Assembly (NCBI GenBank): GCA_004194705.1
Contig: SADC01000909.1
Coordinates: forward strand, 62,001-126,000
Length of the DNA stretch: 64,000 nt
From: Ditylenchus dipsaci
Lineage: Eukaryota > Nematoda > Chromadorea > Rhabditida > Anguinidae
Reading direction: 5' to 3'
Made by a program: the position numbers and the translations under genes. Under the pieces are notes generated by a model. It searched no databases. It was not told the DNA's origin and saw only the letters and a list, made by a program, of their open reading frames with translations. This document shows, in pieces, positions 34,874 to 44,800 of the stretch (its first letter is position 1; each line of letters starts with the position of its first letter).

Positions 34874-36085
34874 ATGTCATTTTCGGGTGTTTGTGTTTTC
34901 ATATTTATTTCTGTTCTTCACCAGACTTGTTTTCATCGTTTTAGCACAGACATGTCTGAAGAAAGTAGCGCTGCAAGTTCCGAGAGCATCGATTATGAAG
35001 AAGATTCCGACTATGACCTTGACGAGGATAAGTGTATGGAAACTACTGAAATTGAAAATGCGGCTGAAGAATCCTATTTGGTGGGAACGGTAAGCTCAAA
35101 TTGTAAAGGAACTCCAAAAACCTTCATGAAAAAGCAAATGCCGATACGTGTGCACATAAAAAGTAATAAAAGTATATAAAATAACGAAAGAAATAATTTA
35201 GGTGGAACATGTCACGTTTGCACACAAAGGGACCAAACCATTGCCAAATGCCGTCCCGTGCCAGCAAATATTTCTACATATTTTCGACGAAGCACCATCA
35301 GCCCGAGATGTACACCGCAAACAAACCAACCATTGTAAATTTCTACAACCACGGAAAATCCGGGATTGACATTGCAGATGAGATGGTCCATGATTACTCC
35401 TTCAATCCAATTACTCGATGCTGGACATTCAGGCTGTTTATATGGCTGTTGGACATATGTGCCTTGAACGCTAACGTCATTTACCAAAAGCAGATGTGCG
35501 ATATAGGCAAGAGGACAAAAAGCAGTTCTCATCGGGCAAACTTTTTGGAAAACTTTGCTCTACAACTGATGGAGGAAGAGAAGAAAGCTAGAGCAAGCTC
35601 TGAAAGCTCTAAGAACTACATCTATGCTGAGTATCGAGAGCTTGCTGAAAAAATGCAGAAGCTGCAGAAGAAGCTCCACGGAGAAAAGCCAAACTCAATA
35701 GGCTACTGCGAACAGTGCAAAGGAAGAGCCAGAGAATCACACTTAGACCATTGCCAAGGACGAAACTGCGGAAAATCGATTTGTGACAAATGCCGTAAAA
35801 TTGCCATCTACTGCGATGACTGCCTCCACAAACAAAATCCGCCTACACAGCCAGAGCCTAAAAAAGATACCGACCCGTGCAAATCCTGCGGAACATCCGG
35901 GTTCATCTTTTTGCCATGTATGCGGAAAGAAAGTGATCAAGTTTTGTTTGTTTTGCGCAACGTCAATTTGCGCAAAGCACGGAAAAATTATAAGTGTGAG
36001 AAGTGCTCGTAATCACAATGCATTTGTTACATTTTATGATATAATGGAATCAGTAAATTTTTCTGTTTGCACTTTTATTTGCTGA
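34874..36085 (+). pseudogene. piggyBac-type transposase, C-terminal part
   Basis: An acidic first exon (about 34950-35090; many D/E) is followed after an intron ending at 35200 by a frame from about 35209. This reads YIFSTKHH, then NFYNHGKSGIDIADEMVHDY, TFRLFIWLLDICALNANVIY. That pattern is the end of the piggyBac DDE domain, with the third acidic residue in GIDIAD. Cysteine-rich segments follow (CEQC, CGKSICDKC, CDDC; and in another frame CHVCGKK, CLFCATSIC). The first two catalytic aspartates are not present, and the C-terminal Cys-rich part switches frame, so I judge it incomplete. Confidence 0.7.
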
Positions 36086-36255
36086 AAATCAGATATCTGA
36101 AAAACTGATTCTTCAAAAAAATCGATTAGTATTCTTCAGTTTTGATAAGAGATATCAGGCATGTTTATACTTGTTGTGTAGCTCTGTCAGCGAGCTACAC
36201 GACGCAAAAAATCATTTGATTAGATGGCTTTTCTGTACAGAGTTCTAGCCAATTA

Positions 36256-36675
36256 CCGAATACTCTCTAATAGAACCACACCCTTAGCACTCTCAAGCTG
36301 CGCCAAGGGCCGTCTAACTCTAATGTATTGTCGAAGCCTGTGAGAAATTCTCGAAAGAGCTCATCGTTGAGTCATTCAAATCGTGCGGAGTTTCCAATGC
36401 CACCGATGGATGTGAGGACGACGCCATTCACTGCTACAAGAAAGTTGGGTCAGTTTCGAGTGGTCGAGGCAAGGTGAAGCTCGCGCAACATGAGAAAAAG
36501 TTAGCTGAGCAGATACAAGAAATCGATCTTGAGGAGGCGCGAGAAAATTTGCTCCATAATAAACATATATTTCTAGAGTGTTGATGAGTTTTAAGAGCTG
36601 TTCTGGTTTAGGGGGAAGCCTTTTTTACTATATATATTTTTTAGGTCGATCAAGTTGATTATGGTGACCAGGGTG
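36256..36675 (+). mobile_element. Second pogo-type fragment, decayed
   Basis: Starts CCGAATACTCTCTAATAGAA and matches 14421-14870, including the SF-SCG..NATDG coding remnant, but has several frame breaks and lacks a right end. The 16 bp GAGTTCTAGCCAATTA stands on both sides. Confidence 0.65.
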
Positions 36676-36999
36676 ACGAGTTCTAGCCAATTATCTGCGC
36701 TGACTCAGGTATCTGAAAACCGTGGAGCCGGCGCGAAATTCAATACTTTGGACATATTTTTGTGTAATAACCCTTGCTGTTTGGACTCATTAGAAATTCC
36801 CAAGCATGCTCTTCACTTTGAGATGTTACTTGCCTGGATGAAAAATAAATTTGAGTAAATGGCATCTGGATCAAACATAGCAACCAATATTTTCCGGTGC
36901 TCCAAATCGACCAATGTTCAAACACCTTTTTCTCAATTTTTTTGTTGGAACTCGACCAAACTAAAAACAACATCGTGTTCAGCACAAAATTCTGAGTCT

Positions 37000-37268
37000 A
37001 AATCTTATCGGCCTTTATGTACTAATTATATTTGCTGTTTTTACATATTTTACAAATAAATTTCTTGTTTAATTTATTTGTGAGTTTAACCTCATCTCCG
37101 GACATCTTTGATTTTGTACAAATGTTTTACTATCAGGCCAAAGTAAACGCACGTCATAAATGTCAGATTTTCAATTTGAACTTTAATAATTTATATATAT
37201 GTCAGATTGAAGTTTTTACATTTTTCATTTTTTACATCAAATACTAGGCAACCAGCTAAATAAAACTT
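37000..37268. other. Short gene-free stretch
   Basis: AT-rich, nothing recognisable. Confidence 0.5.
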
Positions 37269-37269
37269 A

Positions 37270-37448
37270 TCATATTTTCTATAATAGAGCGGCACTCTCT
37301 ATTTGGACGGCACTATCTATTAGAGCGGCAGGGTTCGAGGACAAAACTAGGTGGAAAAACCATTTTATTGCATTTTTAAACAAAGTCATAAAAAATTTTG
37401 GGAGGCTGAAAAATAGAGCGGCATGCCGCTCTATTAGAGAGAATACGG
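37270..37448. mobile_element. CCGTATTTTC MITE, GAGCGGCA subfamily
   Basis: The right end GCCGCTCTATTAGAGAGAAT then ACGG-TA is well kept; the left end is diverged. Subterminal TAGAGCGGCACTCTC is repeated. Same family as 7023, 14421, 34418, 42549, 49462 and 54110. Confidence 0.65.
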
Positions 37449-37659
37449 TATTTTCTCGTGAAAACTCTGTATTCCGAATATATGATGGCGACTTATATAC
37501 TAAAATATAACCTTCCATGTCTGCCCTACAAAGTTCCAGAAAAACTATGCAATGTTGAGTACCTGTGAAAGTATAAGCCGTTAAACTTGAAGAGTGTTTA
37601 GATTTATCTTTATTTCAAAGGCTAAAAAGCTGCATTTTCGAATTTTAAAAAGCTGTGAG

Positions 37660-38146
37660 GCAGTGTTTTCAAAAGTCAAGGTCAAGTTCAAGGTCAAGGT
37701 CAAGGGAAAACTTAACTTTAAAACTTCAAGGTCGTTTTTCTCGAATTTTAGTAAGGAAAATGGGTCTGAATTTTTTTTCCTATCCCTAAAGTCAAGATTT
37801 TGCGCTGAACAAAACGTACTTTTCAGAATAACGATATAATTTTTGCACGATGAGATATAGCCTAAAGTCAAGGTAAAATCACCTTGATTTACCTTGACCT
37901 TGACTTTCGCTAAAAACAAGGTGATTTTACCTTGACTTTAGGCTATATCTCATCGTGCAAAAATTATATCGTTATTCTGAAAAGTACGTTTTGTTCAGCG
38001 CAAAATCTTGACTTTAAGGAACAGGAAAAAAATTCAGACCCATTTTCCTTACTAAAAATCGAGAAAACGACCTTGAAGTTTTAAAGTCAAGTTTTACCTT
38101 GACCTTGAACTTGAACTTGACCTTGACTTTTGAAAACACTGCTGTG
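37660..38146. repeat. 480-bp palindrome with TCAAGGTCA-rich arms
   Basis: Inverted arms of about 235 bp around 37895. The outer part of each arm has four to five AAGGTCA/AAGTTCA units (37673-37710 and 38086-38130). Further copies lie near the centre (AGTCAAGGTAAAATCACCTT). Probably a MITE. Confidence 0.8.
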
Positions 38147-38860
38147 AGGACAAAAAATTTAAATTTTCTTTTCATTTCAAAACATTTTATGGTTTTTAAT
38201 TGTGGCGCGATTTTTGTGACATGTATTTTTACTCACTTTGTGGCCCTAGGTTATTTACAGACAGTCAAAGTCAAGGCTTATGATGTCCACATACTTGCAA
38301 GTCAACCTTGTTAAAAAGTCAAGTGAATTAAGCGTATGTAATTTTCTATATATTAGTCCAAATTTTAATTCGCAATAAAAAACTCTTCACTATATTCAAA
38401 ATGTTTAGCTCTGGGGAACAAAAAGGTCGTCAAAGTTCAAAGATAATCGCCTATTGTTTTGCAGAACTATAAATGTGGTTCTTTATTAGAGGTTGGGTTT
38501 TATGTCATGAAAAATACAGTAATTCAATTGTTTTAGAAAAAGTTGCAGATATTCTTAATTCTGAGTCTGGTATGGCCTTCCGAATCTACTTTTGCAAACA
38601 ATAAACCTTAGATAGAAATGGTTGTCTGGTGGTTTGCAAAACAGTCTTTCTATGCCGGTTTTTGTATGAAAAGCTAGAATTTTTTTTAAAAGGCAGGTGG
38701 AATTAAAAAGTGGTTAACTTTTTAGTCCCTTTTTTCGAAAAAAACAATCATACTAATTTTTTTTGAAAAAGACCCTAGTTTGTTAGAAAAAAACGACTGA
38801 TCATCAAAATTTTTATCATCAATCGAATCAGCTCTAAGACACAACTATAGGCTATATGTT
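38147..38860. other. Downstream of ARNT, gene-free
   Basis: AT-rich, about 700 bp between the palindrome and the ARNT stop codon. It would contain the ARNT 3' UTR. Nothing else seen. Confidence 0.5.
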
Positions 38861-38863
38861 GTG

Positions 38864-41800
38864 CTATGGCATATAAGTGGTGTTATTGGTGTGGTTGCCC
38901 CACAATTGGGAAGTGCCATTATCAGTGTTCCAAGTTGGCTGGGAATCTGCATTGAATTCTGAGATGTATCTTGCAGCGCTCAAGTGCTGCATCTGGCTGT
39001 TAGCATCCCCCAGATTATATGCGGGCGTGTGGGCTATCCACATATTACCATTGTTTGGTTGGTATATGGGTTCTTGAGATTCAGCCCCCAACAGCAGCAC
39101 CTGGTTCTCATTTATGGGGTTGAGCAAAGTGCCACTCCCACTCTCCATGCCTGCCATTGGCATGCCCCTTTGGATGGGTGATACCACTTCATGCAAATTA
39201 TGTGGGGCGAATATCATGTTGGTGGAACCTGACAGTTGATAATTATTGTTGGCTGTCTCTGAGGAGGTCGAAGTAGGCAACAGAACTTCGATGGATGCCA
39301 CCACATATTCTAGTTGTTCAGAGTAGGGATTGAGGAATTTGTAGGCATCCAGGTTGCAGTTGATGTGGCTTGATCCAGAGTTATTTTTAGTCGACAGCTC
39401 ATCTGCAATATTAAATCATTATTATTTGAGGACAGGAATTGACTGGACTAGAACTTCTGTACAGATTACAGATACCTCCCTTTCAAATGAAACAACAGAC
39501 ATAGAGTGTACCTGTCATTTATAAGGCCTAGGCGTTTCTTAACTTTTTTTATATGCTGCCATTGAAAAAAGTTTAATTTTCAGTTTAAAAAACACGTTTG
39601 AACAAGTCCTAGCCATACTTGCATGGCATAGTTGCACGGGGCCGATTCGGCGCCGCATAATTTTTGTCCCAAAGAAGGCGCCGAAAATTTTGTACAGTCG
39701 GCGCCGATTTTTGCTTTTTTCATATACAGTCGAGTCTCGATTTAACGTACCCCCAATTTAACGTACCCTTCGATTTAACGTACCCCTAGGCCGGTCCCTC
39801 CAATAATAAACTCCGTCAAATTTACCCCGATATAACGTACCCTCGATTTAACGTACCCCTAGGGCCGGTCCCAGGGGGTACGTTAAATCGAGACTCGACT
39901 GTATGAATTTGAAAAATTCAAATTTTTTCTATAAGAATTTTTGGCACTATTCCATTGTAACCCCCCCCCCCCCAAAAAGCTATTCCAGTGTACCCCCCCC
40001 CAAAAATAATGACCTATTCCATTGTACCCCCCCCACCCCAAAAACCAACTTTTTATATGCACTCAAAAACCATTTTTATGTAATAATTTTGCCATAAAAG
40101 GACCAGAAAAGCCATTTAAATAGGGTTCAAGGGCTGTATTGGGAGGGGAAGGGGCAAAACAGGGGCCACTAATTAATAAGAGTTTAAGGCACCCTCAAAC
40201 CCAGCAACTTGTGGAGGACCCAAATACATAAGTACTCAAAGGCTCTCGAGGGACAGCCGGTGGGTTCCGAGGTGGTTATGCCTGAGCCAGGACTCTGTGG
40301 AGGTGAAGGCTGAATTTTTGGATGGCTGAGCCCTCTGGCTCGTAGCCAAAGGCCGGAAAAGGGAGGAGACCCTTTTCGGCCGGAAAATTGAAGATATTGA
40401 ACATAGTTTTGAATACTGGCGCCTACCGCATAAATAACTCTGGTATGCATGCTTTTTCATGCATCCAGAGTCACTTTCGAGTGATTTGTGTCTAAGGTAT
40501 GTGGTGTGCGCATCTCAACTCTCAAGCCCCCTGCGCCCCCGAAGGGGACGCAGGGGCTTAAGAGTTAGAGATGCGCGCACGCACTTACCTTAGACATGAT
40601 TCCGAGAAGCACACTTGATCATAAAATGCATATAGAGTCTATTTTTGCCACGGCCCGAGTTGAAAAACATGGTAAAGCAGCCAAAAAAAGTGGCCCTGTG
40701 TTATTTCCTTCCCTCCCAATACAGCCCTTGAACCCTATTTCAATGGCTTTTCTGGTCCTTTTATGGCATAATTATTACATAAAAATGGTTTTTGAGTGCA
40801 TATAAAAAAGTTGGTTTTTGGGGGGGGGTACAATGGAATAGGTCATTATTTTGGGGGGGGCTACACTGAATAGCTTTTGGGGGGGGGGGTGGTACAATGG
40901 AATAGCGGCGAATTTTTATTACTTTTCAACAAAATAATTTATTCAACGAGACAAAAAATTTTCCGTTAATTAGGTCATTGTCAAATATGTTTAGTGATTT
41001 TAATCATTTTACCGGTTTTACATTTTACCGGCGGTTCGGCGCCGCACAAATTTCAGCCTGAAGAGGGCGCCGGCGCCGAAAAAATTTCAAACTCGGCGCT
41101 GGCGTCGGCGTCCGGTGCCGATATTTTGGTGGCCCGGCGCCGATTTTTTTGGCCGTGAAACTATGTGCATGGCCAACAAAAGAGGCCACTTTGAAAATCA
41201 GCGGCAGCGGCGGAAAAGGCTGTGGCAGCGGTTGCGACGGTTGATTTTCGGGTCAAAAATTACGGTAAGCATTTAAAAAAAAAGCGGCAAAAGGCAAGGG
41301 ATGTTAAGGGATTTTAAGGATCATCCTATAGAATAAATAGTTCCTCAAGGGCATGCTAGCTATCTGTAGACGGCAATGTCCACAAGGCAGTTTAAAGGAC
41401 CATGGTTTTTGCGCGCAACGGCACCCGCAAAATTTGAATTGGCGGGGACAGTTCTCTTTCGTCTATCAGTGTACTCTTTCGAGTTGTTTAGAATGACTCG
41501 AAAGAGTACACTGATAGACGAAAGAGAAGTGTCCCTCGCCAATTCAAATTTTGCGTGTGCCGCTGCGCGCAAAAAGTATGGTCCTTTAAAGACCGGTTTT
41601 GACCAAAATACGAGCCAAAGCGTCGCAAAATTATTTTTACATTAAGCTAGATATCAGAACAGTGATAACATTAGAAAGCTTACCTTAAGTGGTTGATCAC
41701 CAAGAAGCATTTGCTTGAAAGCGTTTTGCATAATCTGCTCATCCGCTGCGTGTGCTAATTGCCACCAGAAAGCGCCCAAAATTTGTCTGTAGGCGTGGAA

Positions 41801-44800
41801 AGTAATTGGCTGGCTCGTTGGTCCACATAAGTGACCTAGAATATTCACAGTGTTAAGCATTTAATCGACAAACAGTTAGCTACTTTGCCATCCTCAGCCA
41901 CCTCATGGAGAACTGGTTGGTGTTTAAAAAACTTCTGGCATTACCGCCCAAATCACTCTGTCCATTCCCCAAGGGCATGCTAGCTATCTGTAGACGGCCA
42001 ATGGCCACAAGCAGTTGCTGTGAGAGGCAGTGGTGGCTGCTGGGAAGTCTCCAATGACCCCGGCTGGAGGACTGTTTTCACATAGCCTGTGCAATGCATC
42101 ACCGCATAGTGCTGGCCGTTGTGGTTGAATATAGGTCGGCGGTTACGCAACCGGTGCAAGGACTCCAAATGACCTAAAATACCTATTTAAATGTCAATGA
42201 CGTCAAAACCAGTAACATACCTAATCGCATCCGACAAATAAAGCCTCTTCTGCAGTTCATGTGCATGCGAATCAGTCCACCCTGGTCCTTTTCACAGTTC
42301 CATGCTTCATATCTAACATCCTATTGAGGGTTGCTTCACTTCCACATAGCTGGTCACGAACTTTTTCAATATCATCTGGATGGATTAGATCGTAGATTGA
42401 GTGGTTTAGCCATTCTTCCTGCAATACGAAACTTCAACTACCGTATTTTCTCTAGTAGAACGGCAGCTAACTCAATTTAAAATCGTGTCAGACAAGTTAA
42501 CACCCAATTTGTAGCCTATGCGATTAGCTACAAATTCAGGTTGAATTACCGTATTTCCTCTAATAGAAGCCCATGGCTTCTATTTTTCAACCTCTCAAAA
42601 ATCTTGAAATTGTCAATCAAAAATGACCTTAACTCCGAAACCTTAGTCAAAAATAGGGGGTGGGCTTCTATTAGAGCATGGGCTTATATTAGAGGAAGTA
42701 CGGTAACTGTCAGCAGTCTTCAAAAAAGGCTGTAGGTGAAAATAGGCTTGATCATTAGGGTCCTGCGGGATTCGGGATCGGGATTTGAAAAAATTTCGGG
42801 ATTCGGGATTCCCGTCAGACAAAAACGGGAATCCTGTCGGTATTCGGGATTTTTGTCGATAACTGTACAATTGTTAATTCAAGAATTTTCGAATATCATA
42901 CGAGAAATTTTACAGTTATCTACAGTTGTATTTTTTCATTTTGACGAGTAGTTAAAGGGGCATGTTCGTGCGCGATGAAACACAATTTTCAAAAAAGAAA
43001 AGGCGCGAACCAGGCGTGCCAGAGATTTGAAAAAGATTTAAATTTTGTATATGAATTTTAAATTTCGTCAAACCAGCGATTGTGTGTGCAGCGAAAGGCA
43101 TGAGTACTCAACTTAACCCCTGTGATCAGCCGGTTCGGGTCCCGAGGTTGAAACTGAGCTGTACTCTTCGGAGTGTCTCGTGATATGAGTTTTGATTCGC
43201 TGAGCCTTTGGTTCGGTTGTTGGTTTATGTAACGTAACTGCTTCCGTTGGTTATTACTCCATTTCGGTTCAGGTAACCGAAATTTAAAATCTTGTTTACC
43301 TGACAGATCTACAAAAGAGCGAGAAAATTTGAGAAGAGTTGTATGAAAAATTGGATTATTACTTGTCCGCCCTGTTCGATACACAGAGTGTTCAGCCACG
43401 CACATATAGAAGGCCGAACCAAAGGCAAATCTAAAACTCGACAGAAAACCGAAATCGAGGGATAACCAACTGGAAGCGGTTACCCGAACAAGCAACCGAA
43501 CCAAAGGCTCGGCGAATTCAAAACTCAAAGCACGAGACACTCCGAAGAAGTCCAGCTCAATTTCAACTCGAGACCCATCTCGGCTGATTGAGGATGGTTA
43601 AGTTGAGTACTCATGCCTTCGCTGCACACACAATTGCTGGGTTTGACGAAATTTAAAATTCATATACAAAATTTAAATCTTTTTCAAATCTCTGGCACGC
43701 CTGGTTCGCGCCTTGACTGGATACCACGACTAGGTACAAACACGACTGGGTACAGTACTTTTTAGAAATTATAAAAAATTGTTATAATTTTGTTAATATT
43801 TATTTTGTGCTTAGGCGCACGGTAGACTCAAACATGGTTTCCAGACTACAAAAAAATGTAAGTCGGTTCTTAACCTAAACGTGCTCTCCGTCATCCTCTC
43901 CGTGATAAGCTCAAAAACAGCAAGAGCAACAGGCTTTTTTTTACGCTTATCGAACTAGAAAAACAAAAAAACGAGTTATCGATCATGTACATAAACAGTT
44001 TCAGAAAAAATGTACCCAGTTGTGGTACTTGTCGTGTTTGTACCCAGTCATAATGTGTACCTAGTCGTAGGTCGTTCCTTTAGAGTCTAACTGAAGATTT
44101 AATAACAGTAGAATTCCTCGTGTATTGTACAAGTAATTATATAGTTATAAATTTTAGTCCAAATCATACGAGAAATTTCGGAATTATCAACGTACAGCTA
44201 ATATGAATTCATTTAAAAACTTTAGAGCGAACTTTTTTTGCTCATATGATAAAAAAAGCGTGCAAAAACCAGCTGATTGCCCGCGCGTATTTAGTTTAGT
44301 GCGTGCGGGTAATAGCTGCTGGTTTTAGCCTAAAATATTATCTGACCGTCCACTACTATCAATCTTACAGATAATATGCTTTATCTATAAACTTTTATTG
44401 GCAAAAAACTTATTTGCTCACGAATGACAACAAAATGAGATGCAAAAATTAAAAATGTTAAGGTTTAGTTTTCAATTTTATTTATTTTCGCACTGAAACG
44501 AAGTAAATTTGAATTCGGGATTTTTTCGGGATTTTTCAAATGTGTCCGGGCGGGATTTGGGATTTCGGAAAATTTTCTGGTGGGATTCGGGATCGGAATT
44601 TTCAAAAATTTCGGGATTCCCAAACCGGGAATCTCGTGGGATTCCAGTCCTGAGATCAAGCCTAGGTGAAAACACCCTTCAAAATATGTAAGTTTCGCGT
44701 GAAAATGTATAAAGCTCCCATCAAATTTTTAAAACTTGTTTTTCTCGATGTTTACTTTTCAATTTTTCAATTTTTTGCACCGGCATAGAGCCCTGTGATT

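Larger units (their letters stand above)
33988..36998 (+). mobile_element. piggyBac-like element with long inverted arms
   Basis: About 3 kb. The arms begin GACTCAGAATTTTGTGCTGA at 33988 and, inverted, at 36998. The left arm is interrupted by the MITE 34418-34667, the right arm by 36256-36675. Without those, each arm is over 400 bp. TTAA is not seen at the outer ends, so the true ends may lie elsewhere. The coding region lies at 34874-36085. Confidence 0.7.
39610..41175. mobile_element. CATACTTGCATGG element with GGCGCCG ends, two nested insertions
   Basis: Ends near 39615 (CATACTTGCATGGCATAGTTG) and 41170 (inverse, diverged) with GGCGCCGA-rich subterminal blocks (39640-39715, 41025-41150). 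It encloses the pogo-type MITE 39727-39901 and the G-tract element 39941-40912. Intronic in ARNT. Confidence 0.55.

Noticed and set aside
37594..37919. VKVKVKFKVK frames on both strands
   Set aside because: Come from the AAGGTCA repeats in a palindrome.
43058..43540. 160-codon minus-strand open frame
   Set aside because: Covers the centre of a palindrome; the composition mirrors the repeat and no family motif is seen.
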